A stretch of 63,019 nucleotides of DNA from Dehalococcoidia bacterium (GTDB lineage: Bacteria > Chloroflexota > Dehalococcoidia > Dehalococcoidales > UBA3254). The stretch lies in contig JANYAV010000016.1 in the NCBI GenBank assembly GCA_025361145.1, positions 1-63,019 on the forward strand. Direction: 5' to 3'. Below, one piece after another: positions 15,802-25,267 of the stretch. The notes below the pieces were generated by a model that saw nothing but the letters and a program-made list of their open reading frames with translations, ran no database searches and was not told the origin of the DNA. Position 1 is the stretch's first letter. Each line of letters opens with the position of its first letter. The translations under genes and the position numbers were made by a program.

Positions 15802-16977
15802 TTACCAACCGCGCTCCAGCACGATGTTGCAATTGATGTTGCCGGACGCACCCATGGCATCGGTGAGGCCTATTCTGGCGTTGTCTACCTGAGTGGCGCC
15901 ACTTTCACCACGGAGCTGCCTGAAAATTTCATAGACCTGAGCGGCCCCAGTAGCCCCCACGGGGTGCCCTTTGGCCTTCAATCCGCCTGACGGGTTTATT
16001 ACAACTTTACCGCCATGAATAGTCTCGCCACGCGCCGAAGCGGCACCACCCGTCCCGTAATCGAAAAACCCCAGTCCTTCCACTGCCAGTATTTCGGAGA
16101 TAGAGAAACTATCGTGAAGTTCACAGACATCAATATCCAGAGGTTTGATCCCTGCCATTTTATAGGCTTTAGCAGAAGAGATCTGTCGGGTAATAAAATG
16201 AGGTAAATATTCTTGCTGGCTGACGAAAGTTCCAGCCGAGGCCTGCCCAAAACCAGTGATAAAAACCGGTTTATCAGTGAGTTTGCGGGCAATATCCTCT
16301 GAGGTCATTACAATCGCGGCGCCCCCATCAGAGAAAGGACAACAATCGTACACGTTGAGAGGCTGGCAGACCATTGGACTACGGAAGACCTTCTCAACAG
16401 TTAATTCACGCTGTAAATGGGCCTTAGGATTTAAGGCGCCGAATTTATGGGCTTTAACTGAAATTAGAGCCATTTGCTCTTTAAGTATTTCAATAGGGAT
16501 ATTGTATTTTTTAGCATATAGGTTGGCTAGCATGGCGAACATACCTGGAAACGTGATACCTGATGGGTAGTCGTAATAACGATCTGCGTACATGGTATAG
16601 GTCTGAGTAGCCAGATGAGTACCCATTGAGGCCACTTTTTCCATTCCGCCAACTAACACGATATCATACATCCCTGAGGCGATCCAAATAAAAGCATCTA
16701 TGATGGCTACGCTGGACGAAGCGCAGGCGCCGTCATAGGTGTTAGTAGGCACATGGGGAAGGCCCAGATTCTCAGAGATGTAGGTGTTGGCAATTTGTTG
16801 ACATTCCTCAAAATCGGTTAGAACGGTGCCTACCAACAATGCCTGAACGTCTTTATTTTTGAGGTTGGCTTCATTAAGGGCTTCCATGGCCGCTTCACTG
16901 AAAAGCTCCGTATTACTGCGGGACTGGGCTCCGCTAAATACAGTTTGCCCTACGCCAACCACGGCTACTTTGCGCAT
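15802..16977 (-). CDS. Thiolase family protein (SCP-x / acetyl-CoA acetyltransferase type)
   Basis: A 391-residue thiolase of the SCP-x/archaeal type. The nucleophilic cysteine is Cys85 in DGACASSS. The C-terminal half has CELHDSFSISE and the His motif GHPVGATG after NPSGGLKAK. It should catalyse cleavage or formation of a carbon-carbon bond in beta-ketoacyl-CoA. Pairing with the DUF35 gene downstream is characteristic of this thiolase branch. GGGAG is 8 bases before the ATG. With the two crotonase genes nearby it suggests acyl-CoA degradation, but no dehydrogenases are in the window. Confidence 0.9.
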   Translation of the reverse strand: MRKVAVVGVGQTVFSGAQSRSNTELFSEAAMEALNEANLKNKDVQALLVGTVLTDFEECQQIANTYISENLGLPHVPTNTYDGACASSSVAIIDAFIWIASGMYDIVLVGGMEKVASMGTHLATQTYTMYADRYYDYPSGITFPGMFAMLANLYAKKYNIPIEILKEQMALISVKAHKFGALNPKAHLQRELTVEKVFRSPMVCQPLNVYDCCPFSDGGAAIVMTSEDIARKLTDKPVFITGFGQASAGTFVSQQEYLPHFITRQISSAKAYKMAGIKPLDIDVCELHDSFSISEILAVEGLGFFDYGTGGAASARGETIHGGKVVINPSGGLKAKGHPVGATGAAQVYEIFRQLRGESGATQVDNARIGLTDAMGASGNINCNIVLERGW

Positions 16978-17136
16978 AAGTAAACTCCCTGGTATAAATT
17001 ACAATCTCAATTTCCAAGCACCAATGTATTTTAAACTAAACGGCTGACGGACACAAAAATAATCAGCACTTGAGTCAAAATATGAGGAATAAATATTTTC
17101 AGTCAGGTCCAATTTATTGAAATACCGTTAAGGCGA

Positions 17137-17829
17137 TCATGAGCCTTTTGATTTATTTTCAACTTGAGAGGGGGGTTTATATTGGACCCATGTCCTGGCG
17201 TCCCGGATATCCCGGTCGAAAAGAAGACGGTTGAATAATAACTGACCGGTTGGAATATCTTTCGACCTCTCCAAACGAGGCGCTGTAAGTCGACGTGAGA
17301 CCAGGATAAGAAAGAGCAGCAGCAGGCCTAAGGTCAAGACTAAGGGCTTGCCTAATGCCCAGCTGATTAGCGGCAGGGTAGCCATAGCGGTCAACACGGG
17401 CAGGGGGGAGCTACCGATTAAGAGAGTTAAAAGAGCCAGGAGTAAAAATCCCGGTAGGCCTAGTGGTAGTAGACACAGACCCACGCCTATGGAGGTGGCT
17501 ACACCTCTTCCGGCATTAAAATGTAAAAAGACCGGCCAGTTGTGGCCGATTATCACTGAAAGTCCCATGATCACCTGGTGGGCAGTATCTAGACTCAGCA
17601 ATTGGGCTACGCCAATAACCAGTACGCCTTTAAGGATATCGTATATCCCTACTACAATTCCCAGTTTTTTGGAGAAGCTTCTATAGATATTGCTAGCGCC
17701 GACCTGCCCGCTACCGTATTGGCGGATGTCCTTATGATAGCGCCATTTGACAATCAGAAAGGCCACCGGGAGAGCACCGAAGAGATAAGAGGCTACAATA
17801 CATAATATACAGCCCGCCAGTTCAGTCAT
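17137..17829 (-). CDS. plsY: Glycerol-3-phosphate acyltransferase PlsY-like
   Basis: An integral membrane enzyme that acylates glycerol 3-phosphate from acyl phosphate, the first step of phospholipid synthesis. It has 230 residues with 5-7 hydrophobic helices. The substrate motif is SGQVGASN (40-47) where most members have SGNxGATN, and GHNWPVFLHFNAGRGVAT is well conserved. The C-terminal tail of about 45 hydrophilic residues is longer than usual. It is last in the recA-to-plsY run of minus-strand genes, 59 bases after the PHP gene. The ribosome site is weak. The changed first motif raises the chance that it is a second, specialised PlsY. Confidence 0.8.
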   Translation of the reverse strand: MTELAGCILCIVASYLFGALPVAFLIVKWRYHKDIRQYGSGQVGASNIYRSFSKKLGIVVGIYDILKGVLVIGVAQLLSLDTAHQVIMGLSVIIGHNWPVFLHFNAGRGVATSIGVGLCLLPLGLPGFLLLALLTLLIGSSPLPVLTAMATLPLISWALGKPLVLTLGLLLLFLILVSRRLTAPRLERSKDIPTGQLLFNRLLFDRDIRDARTWVQYKPPSQVENKSKGS

Positions 17830-17888
17830 TTTTTACAGTTATCCTGCTGCTATTTTGTTCAGACTGTTCGATAGCGCCTATTCTAGCA

Positions 17889-18716
17889 CTATCGGCGGCT
17901 CAAGGCTATCAAGCGCTCAGCTGCTTCTAGCGGGACTTCCACTGTTCCTAAAGGGGGGTCATTCATTGAGTCCAGTCCATGATAGTCACTACCGCCGGTA
18001 GCTATCAGGCTGAATGTTTCCGCTACCTGTTGCAGGCGCTGAACTTGCTGAGGGGAATAGTTATTATAATAGACTTCCATGCCCACCAAACCAGCCGGTT
18101 TAAGTTCGGTAATAGCAGACTCAAAGTGATCGAGTGTTAGCGGATGGGCTAGAACAGGCAAACCTCCGGCTCTAGCGATTAACTGGACGGCTTCTGTCGG
18201 AGTTATTTTATCTCGCTCTACATACGCAGGGCCACCGCGATTGATATATTTCATAAAAGCCTCACGGAAGGAATTGATATAACCTTTTTCCAGCATGGCC
18301 TGTGCGATGTGAGGGCGTCCGATGGAACCTTCACCAGCCAATTCCTTAACGCGTACGAAATCTATTTTGATACCCATTTTACGCAGTTTATGGATTATTT
18401 TTTGCGCTCGTTCAATACGGGAATTACGCAATCTTTCAAGTGATTGTTTCAATTCTGGATTGTTTTGATCGTAGAAATAACCCAGGATATGCAGTTCACC
18501 CTCTGGGATATCTGTATTGATTTCAACTCCGCCGATAACAGTAACACCAGGATAGCTATGAGTGGCTAGCTGGGCAGAGGCTACTCCTTCAATGGAGTCG
18601 TGATCGCAGATGGAGATGTACTGGAGGCCGGCCTCCGCGGCTTTATGGACAATTTCAGCAGGGGTAAACTTTCCGTCCGAGGCGTTGGTATGAATGTGGA
18701 GATCGACCTTGTTCAC
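17889..18716 (-). CDS. PHP-domain phosphoesterase
   Basis: A 275-residue PHP metal-dependent phosphoesterase. The metal motif HIH is at residues 7-9 (DLHIHTNASDG), with ICDHDSIEG, GGVEIN, LAHPLTLDH and GGSDYHG following in the right order. The family includes 3',5'-bisphosphate nucleotidases and the RNA exonuclease YciV/Rnm. Its start overlaps the stop of ymdB by 4 bases, so the two are translationally coupled. Neighbours rny and ymdB make a role in RNA or nucleotide turnover plausible. Confidence 0.85.
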   Translation of the reverse strand: MNKVDLHIHTNASDGKFTPAEIVHKAAEAGLQYISICDHDSIEGVASAQLATHSYPGVTVIGGVEINTDIPEGELHILGYFYDQNNPELKQSLERLRNSRIERAQKIIHKLRKMGIKIDFVRVKELAGEGSIGRPHIAQAMLEKGYINSFREAFMKYINRGGPAYVERDKITPTEAVQLIARAGGLPVLAHPLTLDHFESAITELKPAGLVGMEVYYNNYSPQQVQRLQQVAETFSLIATGGSDYHGLDSMNDPPLGTVEVPLEAAERLIALSRR

Positions 18717-19492
18717 TGGATATCAACTTCCCTGTCAAAGCGCTCAATGTTCTCAGCCTGGCCGGACTTTTCATCAACATTAATCAAGACTGAATTAAAA
18801 GTAATTTTAGTGCCGCTGCTGACGGTTAAGCGGTGGGGTAAAGCGGTGAGGAATCTCTGGATCACAGATTGTACATCATCACCGATGATCGAATCGACCG
18901 GACCGGTCATGCCGACATCGGTGACATATGCAGTGCCCTTGGGTAAGATTTTAGCATCAACGGTGCCTACATGGGTATGAGTACCCACAATAGCGCTGAC
19001 GCGGCCGTCAAGATAGCGTCCCATCGCAACTTTTTCGGAGGTCGCCTCAGCGTGAAAATCTATAATGATTATTGATTGTTTGCTTTTTAAACCGTTGAGT
19101 AAGTTATCAATCGTTCTGAAGGGACAATCATAGTTATGAACAAAGAAAGTGCGGCCTATCAGATTGATCACTGCCACATTCTCAAAGGTCAAACAACCTC
19201 TTCCGGGGACTCCGGGGGGGTAGTTTAGAGGCCGCAAGATGGGCAGGTCGCCATCAAGTTGGGGAATGATATCCTTCTGGTCCCAGATATGATTCCCGGA
19301 AGTCAAAACATCGACTCCGGCGTCCAATAGTTCTTTAGCTGTACTGACAGTCAAGCCCAACCCGCCCGCGGCATTCTCGCCATTGGCGATTACCAGGTCT
19401 AGTTTAAGCTGCTGACGCAAACCAGGCAGAAGTTTCTGTACTGCCTGTCTGCCCGGCTTGCCTATTACGTCACCAATCATCAGAATCTGCAT
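18713..19492 (-). CDS. YmdB family metallophosphoesterase
   Basis: A 259-residue calcineurin-like phosphoesterase of the YmdB family, members of which hydrolyse 2',3'-cyclic nucleotides. Metal-binding motifs are visible as MIGDVIGKPGR, NGENAAGG, SGNHIWDQKD, DFHAEATSEK and VGTHTHVGT. It lies 17 bases after rny, a conserved pairing, and overlaps the PHP gene by 4 bases. It is cytoplasmic. Confidence 0.9.
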   Translation of the reverse strand: MQILMIGDVIGKPGRQAVQKLLPGLRQQLKLDLVIANGENAAGGLGLTVSTAKELLDAGVDVLTSGNHIWDQKDIIPQLDGDLPILRPLNYPPGVPGRGCLTFENVAVINLIGRTFFVHNYDCPFRTIDNLLNGLKSKQSIIIIDFHAEATSEKVAMGRYLDGRVSAIVGTHTHVGTVDAKILPKGTAYVTDVGMTGPVDSIIGDDVQSVIQRFLTALPHRLTVSSGTKITFNSVLINVDEKSGQAENIERFDREVDIQ

Positions 19493-19509
19493 TTTAACAG
19501 CCTTTCGTT

Positions 19510-21057
19510 TTACTTAGCAAAATCTACAGCGCGGGTTTCGCGGATAACAGTTACTTTGATCTGACCGGGATATTCCATGCCTTCCTCGATCTTTTTAACG
19601 ATATCTCTGGCCAGACGGACGGAATCCAGATCATTGATCTCCTCGGGTTTAACCAGGATGCGAATCTCACGGCCAGCTTGAATAGCAAAGGATTTCTCAA
19701 CACCCTTAAAGCTGTTAGCAATGCTTTCGAGCATTTCCAGTCGTTTAATATAGTTTTCCACCGATTCGCGCCGGGCGCCAGGTCTGGCTCCACTGATAGC
19801 ATCGGCCGCTGAAATGATATAGCCCAGAATGCTGGTGGTAGGAGCTTCATTGTGATGCTCACCGATGGCCTGAGCAATTTCCGGAGCTTTATCCCAGCGC
19901 TGCATCAGTTCGGCGCCTATGGTAGCATGGCTGCCTTCAACCTCGCGGTCGATAGCCTTTCCTATATCATGCAGAAGTCCGGCTTTTTTAGCAATCGTAA
20001 CATTAGAACCGAGTTCGGCTGCGATAATGCCGGCCATAAAAGCACTCTCAATGCTATGTTGAAGCACATTCTGTCCGTAGCTGGTGCGGTATTTCAATCT
20101 GCCCAAAATTTTGAGCAATTCAGGTCGCAAACCCTGCACGCCTACTTGAATAGCGGCCTGCTCGCCGGCAGTGAAGATAGTGGCATCCACTTCTTCTTTA
20201 GCTTTAGTGACCACTTCTTCAATACGGGCCGGATGAATGCGTCCGTTGATAATCAAGCGGGTCAAGGCCAATCTGGCCACTTCTCTTTTCACCGGATCGA
20301 AGCTAGAAAGTGTGACGGCTTCAGGGGTGTCATCGATAATCAAATCGACACCGGTAGCCTGTTCCAGAGCACGGATATTACGGCCTTCTCTGCCAATCAA
20401 ACGTCCCTTCATTTCGTCGTTAGGGATGGGCACTACAGAGACTGTGGTTTCGGAGGAGATTTCAGAAGCTTGCCGCTGGATGGCTTGAACCAGAATTTCC
20501 TGAGATTTCTCATTAATTTGGGTTTGCAAAGTAGCCTGCCAGTCGCGAATGCGGCGTCCAGTCTCCTCTTTCATCTCAGATTCCATGTTTTCCAGTAAAA
20601 TTTTCTTGGCATCTGCGGTGGAAAGCTGGGAGATTTCTTCAAGTTTTTTAAGCTGAGTGGTGCGCAGCTCCGCAACAGAAGCGCGCTGATTTTCGATTTC
20701 TTTTTCGCGGTTGTTTAAAGCGCGGTCACGGCTGTCCAGGTTTTCCAATTTACGGTCCAGGGAATCTATTTTCTGTGTGAGGCGGTTTTCATTGCGCTGA
20801 ATTTCGCCGCGTCTCTGGCGATATTCGTTTTCAGCGGTGTTTTTGACCTTTTCGGCTTCGATTTTAGCTTCATCTAAAATGGTTTTAGCTGTAGTTCGGG
20901 CTTCTGCTTCAATTCTGGCCGCCTTCCTTTCAGCGATACGCGCTCTTCTACCCAGGAGGGCTCCCCTCAGGGCTAACATGCCGAAGCCTCCGCCTACCAC
21001 GCCAATCACCAGGACTGCTAGAAGAACAACACCGGAGAGTAATGTTTGTTGATCCAT
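19510..21057 (-). CDS. rny: Ribonuclease Y
   Basis: A membrane-anchored endoribonuclease that initiates mRNA decay. It has 515 residues: an N-terminal transmembrane helix (about 8-30), a long charged coiled coil (about 40-190), a KH domain with [19 protein letters not shown], and an HD domain with [10 protein letters not shown]. The order and length are standard. It is followed by ymdB and preceded by recX in the same direction. AAAGGGGTG lies about 11 bases before the ATG. Confidence 0.95.
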   Translation of the reverse strand: MDQQTLLSGVVLLAVLVIGVVGGGFGMLALRGALLGRRARIAERKAARIEAEARTTAKTILDEAKIEAEKVKNTAENEYRQRRGEIQRNENRLTQKIDSLDRKLENLDSRDRALNNREKEIENQRASVAELRTTQLKKLEEISQLSTADAKKILLENMESEMKEETGRRIRDWQATLQTQINEKSQEILVQAIQRQASEISSETTVSVVPIPNDEMKGRLIGREGRNIRALEQATGVDLIIDDTPEAVTLSSFDPVKREVARLALTRLIINGRIHPARIEEVVTKAKEEVDATIFTAGEQAAIQVGVQGLRPELLKILGRLKYRTSYGQNVLQHSIESAFMAGIIAAELGSNVTIAKKAGLLHDIGKAIDREVEGSHATIGAELMQRWDKAPEIAQAIGEHHNEAPTTSILGYIISAADAISGARPGARRESVENYIKRLEMLESIANSFKGVEKSFAIQAGREIRILVKPEEINDLDSVRLARDIVKKIEEGMEYPGQIKVTVIRETRAVDFAK

Positions 21058-21109
21058 AAATCGTTACACCCCTTTAAGAATATTTTTAACGGAGATTCAC
21101 AAGCTTAAT

Positions 21110-21784
21110 CTAAGGCAGCATCTCTTCAACATCCGATCCAGACTGCCCGGTCCGTTCCTCCCAGAGCTGCTTGACGATCTTACTTATTACTCCGTAATCA
21201 AAACCCCTTCTATGTAAATATCCACCCAGTTTTTGCCTAAAAATCTGATAATCTGTCACCGGCAATGTGCGGGCTCTGGCAGCGCCTGCCCTTTGGGCGT
21301 TGGCTATTTCATCAATACCTTCGATAGCCTCAATAATAATGTCCGGATCTACACCCTTACGCCTTAATTCTAATTTTAGTAATCGCTCACCGCGGGGTTT
21401 AAAGCTAGTTCGGTTGGTCTGCCAATACTCGGCAAAGGCCATATCATCGATCAGTCCCAGACTTTTCAGCCGCTCAATGACCCTATCAATTTCCCCGCCG
21501 ATATAACCGTGTTTGTGTAAACGTGTCCGGGTCTCAGCTTCGCTGCGCGGCCGGTAACCTAAAAATAAAAGGGCTGCATTCAGACAGCCTTCGTAACGGT
21601 CGGCTCCAGATAACAACTCTACTTCCTTCTCAGAAAGCGTTTGCCCCACCTGGAGATGATTCTTCAAGATGATCACGTTATCCAGACTAAAGGCAAAATG
21701 ACCATCCATAAAGATATTAGAACGCTTTACACGAAGGCTCTTTCCGGCTTTAATTGCTGTTATTTTACTTTTTAAAGTAGCCAT
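21110..21784 (-). CDS. recX: RecX regulatory protein
   Basis: A 224-residue three-helix repeat protein that binds RecA and limits its activity. Family features are YRPRSEAETRTRLHKHGY, LGLIDDMAFAEYWQ and RLLKLELRRKGVD. It lies just after recA. A GTG nine bases earlier (21793) is in frame, but both starts fall inside the U-rich tail of a hairpin after recA and neither has a Shine-Dalgarno sequence. recX is therefore probably made only from transcripts that read through, at a low level. Confidence 0.9.
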   Translation of the reverse strand: MATLKSKITAIKAGKSLRVKRSNIFMDGHFAFSLDNVIILKNHLQVGQTLSEKEVELLSGADRYEGCLNAALLFLGYRPRSEAETRTRLHKHGYIGGEIDRVIERLKSLGLIDDMAFAEYWQTNRTSFKPRGERLLKLELRRKGVDPDIIIEAIEGIDEIANAQRAGAARARTLPVTDYQIFRQKLGGYLHRRGFDYGVISKIVKQLWEERTGQSGSDVEEMLP

Positions 21785-21794
21785 AAAAAACACA

Positions 21795-21823
21795 AAAGGC
21801 TGAAGTTTATAACCTCAGCCTTT
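21795..21823 (-). terminator. recA-recX hairpin, partial terminator
   Basis: A 9-bp stem AAAGGCTGA/TCAGCCTTT with an 11-base loop runs on the minus strand into TTTTGTGTTTTTT. The T tract overlaps the recX start. This suits a recA terminator with regulated readthrough. Confidence 0.75.
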
Positions 21824-21859
21824 CATATTAACTTTATTTTCCAGTCCGAGACGGCGAAC

Positions 21860-22900
21860 TTATTCCGCGCTATCTGCAGCCGACTCAGGAGTAGAAACAG
21901 CAGCGGCTGAGGCTCTTATCTTCTGCTCTATCTCTGTGGCAAGTTCGGGATGCTGGCTTAAATAATTCTTGGCATTCTCTCTGCCCTGACCAAGCCGAAC
22001 GTCACCATAAGAGAAGAAAGCACCTGCTTTAGAAATTATCCCTATTTGAATTCCCAGATCAATGAGATTAGCCTCTTTGCTTATACCATGTGCAAACATG
22101 ATATCGAATTCAGCAGTTCTGAAAGGAGCAGCGACTTTGTTCTTGACAATTTTAGCCTTGACATGGTTTCCCACGGCCACATTTCCCTGCATAATGGTCT
22201 CAACGCGTCTGAGATCGATCCTCACCGAGCTATAGAATTTTAAAGCTCTTCCACCGGGTGTGACTTCCGGATTACCGTAGACGATTCCGACTTTTTCACG
22301 CAATTGATTGATGAAGATCACTGCAGTATTAGATTTCGATATGGCGGCTGCCAGCTTTCTTAACGCTTGAGACATCAGGCGGGCTTGCAGTCCTACGTGG
22401 GAGTCCCCCATTTCCCCCTCAATTTCTGCTTGAGGTACGAGGGCAGCTACGCTATCAATGACAACTACATCCACTGCTGTACTTCTGACCAGGGCTTCGG
22501 TAATTTCCAGTGCCTGTTCTCCAGTATCAGGTTGAGAGACTAAAAGGTCTTCTGTTTTAACTCCGCAAAGAGCGGCATAGGAGCGGTCTAAAGCATGCTC
22601 AACATCAATATAAGCTGCTGTCCCTCCCAGTTTTTGTGCTTCGGCAATAATATGCTGGGCTAGAGTGGTCTTTCCAGACGATTCTGGTCCGAAAATCTCT
22701 ACGATGCGTCCTTTGGGGATACCACCCACCCCTAAAGCAATATCCAGAGCCAATGAACCGCTGGGGATCACATCTATGGGTGAAGCATGACTATCCCCCA
22801 GCTTCATCAATGAGCCTTTACCAAAACGTTTTTCTATTTGATTGATTGCCAATTCTAGAGCTTTGACTTTTTCATTGGCGATAGATTTTTCTGATGGCAT
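21860..22900 (-). CDS. recA: Recombinase RecA
   Basis: The ATP-dependent strand-exchange protein and SOS co-protease, 346 residues. Walker A is GPESSGKT (71-78), and the regions [11 protein letters not shown] and [25 protein letters not shown] (loop L2) are conserved. The C-terminus is short and Ala/Ser-rich. The promoter carries a dyad that overlaps its -10, listed separately, suggesting damage-responsive control. It is the first gene of a minus-strand series with recX, rny, ymdB and PHP. Confidence 0.98.
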   Translation of the reverse strand: MPSEKSIANEKVKALELAINQIEKRFGKGSLMKLGDSHASPIDVIPSGSLALDIALGVGGIPKGRIVEIFGPESSGKTTLAQHIIAEAQKLGGTAAYIDVEHALDRSYAALCGVKTEDLLVSQPDTGEQALEITEALVRSTAVDVVVIDSVAALVPQAEIEGEMGDSHVGLQARLMSQALRKLAAAISKSNTAVIFINQLREKVGIVYGNPEVTPGGRALKFYSSVRIDLRRVETIMQGNVAVGNHVKAKIVKNKVAAPFRTAEFDIMFAHGISKEANLIDLGIQIGIISKAGAFFSYGDVRLGQGRENAKNYLSQHPELATEIEQKIRASAAAVSTPESAADSAE

Positions 22901-22960
22901 TTTTCAATTTTTCTCGTGTCTGATTTTAAATTTAAATTACTAAAAAAGCTTCATAATCAA

Positions 22961-22998
22961 CTATGTGTATCATAACATAGGCTTTCATTTTATCTCAA
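22961..22998 (-). promoter_or_regulatory. recA promoter with LexA-like operator
   Basis: Minus-strand -35 TTGAGA (22998-22993), 18 bases, -10 TATGAT (22974-22969). The dyad CTATGTGTATCATAACATAG (22961-22980; half-sites CTATGT/ACATAG with 8 bases between) covers the -10. Its TGT-N8-ACA core has the geometry of a LexA box. No lexA gene is in the window. Confidence 0.6.
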
Positions 22999-23091
22999 GT
23001 AAAAGAGGTTTTTAAAAAATGACACAATATATTGCTTTACTTGTCATAAAGCATATCATGCGAAGTATCAATAAGCAAGAGGAATTTTGCG

Positions 23092-24474
23092 TTACCCTTT
23101 TAGAGGTTTAAGCATATAGGCATCCTGAAGTTCATAACCTTCAGAGCGGTAGTACTCGCGGGCACCCACACCACTAAGGATAGCCATACAGTTACAGCCA
23201 AATTCCTCCTGCGCGATTCTTTCTGCTTCTCTCAGGAGGGCTTTGCCATAACCTTTATGCTGAGCGGCATTTTCCTGGCGGCTGCTTAGTGCCAGTTCCG
23301 GACCGAAAACATGCAATTCGCGAATAAGCGCTACTTTACGGCCGGTATTATCGCCCAGGCTGGCGATAGGCTTTTCCTGTATTCTCAAGCGGATCAAGCC
23401 AAAGAGGGTTCCCTGGTCGTCTTCATAAGATAAAAATATTTCCTGGCCACTGGAGGCTTCATAATCGAGACGGGTAAGTTGAGGTTCGCCGATTTTCTTT
23501 TTAGCCCGTGATCTAAAGCCATATTCCCTACAGCGGATGCAGCGGCAGCTTAATCCCATTTGATCCATACGCAATCTGAGGGGGTCGCGCAGCGAGTCCC
23601 GCAACCCACCTACAATAAATTTGGCGGGAATATCGCGTAAGACCCGTGAAATGCGTACATATTTAGGGACGAGGGCCTTGATGCGAGCCATGAGGTCCAT
23701 CATTTCCTCATCGTGGTAGGGAGTATAGGTGCCTTCACGGTACCATTTTTCCAATTCAGTCCCTTCTACTACCATTGTAGGGTAAATTTTTATTCCATCC
23801 GGCCGGAAACGCGGGTCGTCGAAAATAACCGAAGATAAGCGCAGGTCTTCCTCAGGTGTGGATCCAGGCAGTCCCGGCATCCAATGATAATGCACCTTAA
23901 TGGCATGTTCTCTAAGTAAAGCGGTGGCCCTAGCCACATCTTCCACGGAATGTTCCCGTTTGACCAGTTGATAAATCTTGTCTGAAAGCATCTGAACGCC
24001 TAATTCCACGCGGGTAGTCCCGAAATCCAGCATACGGTCGATTTCCGCTTGAGTGCAGAAATCCGGGCGAGTCTCTATGCACAAACCCGTGCAGCGGTGG
24101 AGAGCGGTTTCGTTGATCCTTTTAGCGTCCTCCAGATTGAGAGAGCCTACACCGTTAAGGGCATCGAAGCAACCTTTGATGAAGCTATATTGGTAATCCG
24201 CAGGTGCAGCGGGAAAAGTGCCACCCATAATGATCAATTCAATTTTATCGGTGGGATGACCCATATCATCCAATATTTTAAGCCGGAGATTAACTTGCTG
24301 AAAAGCATCATAATCGCAGCTTCTAGCTCTTAACACAGCGGGTGACTCTGGTGTGTAGCTCTGAGGGGTAGCGTCGAAGGTCGGGCAGTAAACGCAATGG
24401 CCAGGGCAGCCCATCGGCCTGGTCATGACGGCTACTGGAGTGATTCCTGATATTGTTCTGGTGGTCTTTTTCAT
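23092..24474 (-). CDS. Elp3 family tRNA uridine 34 radical SAM/acetyltransferase
   Basis: A 460-residue bacterial Elp3. The N-terminal radical SAM domain holds Cys23-x3-Cys27-x2-Cys30 (GCPGHCVYC). A further zinc or cluster region lies at MDQMGLSCRCIRCREYG. The C-terminal GNAT domain (about 345-460) has HKGYGKALLREAE for acetyl-CoA and ends in GVGAREYYRSEGYELQDAYM. Elp3 uses acetyl-CoA and SAM to make 5-carboxymethyluridine at the tRNA wobble position; the Dehalococcoides mccartyi protein is a structural reference for the family. It is divergent, 73 bases away, from a Trm9-like methyltransferase that could use the product. Confidence 0.93.
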   Translation of the reverse strand: MKKTTRTISGITPVAVMTRPMGCPGHCVYCPTFDATPQSYTPESPAVLRARSCDYDAFQQVNLRLKILDDMGHPTDKIELIIMGGTFPAAPADYQYSFIKGCFDALNGVGSLNLEDAKRINETALHRCTGLCIETRPDFCTQAEIDRMLDFGTTRVELGVQMLSDKIYQLVKREHSVEDVARATALLREHAIKVHYHWMPGLPGSTPEEDLRLSSVIFDDPRFRPDGIKIYPTMVVEGTELEKWYREGTYTPYHDEEMMDLMARIKALVPKYVRISRVLRDIPAKFIVGGLRDSLRDPLRLRMDQMGLSCRCIRCREYGFRSRAKKKIGEPQLTRLDYEASSGQEIFLSYEDDQGTLFGLIRLRIQEKPIASLGDNTGRKVALIRELHVFGPELALSSRQENAAQHKGYGKALLREAERIAQEEFGCNCMAILSGVGAREYYRSEGYELQDAYMLKPLKG

Positions 24475-24547
24475 TTATACTTTCCTTATCAGTTTACCAG
24501 ATTTAGCTGGCTGACCAAAATTGCAACGGTATTAAGGATATAAGATC

Positions 24548-25210
24548 ATGTCCTCTGAAATGGCGCCGGATAAAGCTGTTTTTGATCAGATGGCGATGGG
24601 TTGGTATAGCTTTCGCCACTATTCCATTTTCCGTCCGGAATTGGAAAAACTAGCCATTCGTTGGCATTCAGGGCGATTGCTAAATGTCGGATGCGGTCAC
24701 GGAGCGGATTTTCTGCCCTTTAAGTCTGATTTCGAGCTCTATGGCCTGGATTTCTCCGCTGAAATGATTAAAATGGCTCGCCGTTACTCCCATAAATTTG
24801 AATTTCCCGTCAATTTACAGGTTGCGGACGCATTAAATCTGCCCTTCGCAAATGGGTCATTTCAGTATGCGGTGGCTGTGGCGAGTTATCATCATCTGAA
24901 AGGCAGGGATGATCAACTGGCAGCTATGCTGGAACTTAAACGTGTCTTGAAACCAGGTGGGGAGGCCTTTCTGACAGTCTGGAACCGCTGTCAACCGCGA
25001 TTCTGGTTTGCGGGACGGGAAACCCTGGTGGCCTGGAAAGCTCAGGGCAAGGTAATCCAGCGATATTATTATCTTTTTACTTATTGGGAATTTGCAGATT
25101 TGGCCAGGAAAGCCGGTTTCCGCGTTTTGAAATCTAGTCCGGAAAATAACTATCATTGGCCTGTAAAATATTTTTCTCGCAATATATGTTTACTGGTGCA
25201 AAAACCCTAA
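24548..25210 (+). CDS. SAM methyltransferase, Trm9-like
   Basis: A class I methyltransferase of 220 residues. Motif I is LLNVGCGHGADFLPF (44-58), the acidic ribose site is YGLDFSAEM, and motif IV reads VASYHHLKGR. The following RVLKPGGEAFLTVW is standard. The C-terminal half is the informative part: LVAWK, then QRYYYLFTYWEFADLARKAG and the final NYHW resemble the Trm9/ALKBH8 pattern (LVPW...RYYHLF..EL....GF...NYxW). Trm9 methylates carboxymethyluridine in tRNA. The divergent Elp3 gene makes exactly that substrate. A generic small-molecule methyltransferase remains possible. AAGGA precedes the ATG. Confidence 0.72.
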   Translation: MSSEMAPDKAVFDQMAMGWYSFRHYSIFRPELEKLAIRWHSGRLLNVGCGHGADFLPFKSDFELYGLDFSAEMIKMARRYSHKFEFPVNLQVADALNLPFANGSFQYAVAVASYHHLKGRDDQLAAMLELKRVLKPGGEAFLTVWNRCQPRFWFAGRETLVAWKAQGKVIQRYYYLFTYWEFADLARKAGFRVLKSSPENNYHWPVKYFSRNICLLVQKP

Positions 25211-25267
25211 AGAAGTATTAAGAACTTAGCTAACAACGCCAAACTGGATGTTTAAAGGGAGGTTTCT

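Noticed and set aside
19852-20598. 248-codon plus-strand frame inside rny
   Set aside because: It is antisense to the strongly conserved KH and HD domains, with no ribosome site or family match.
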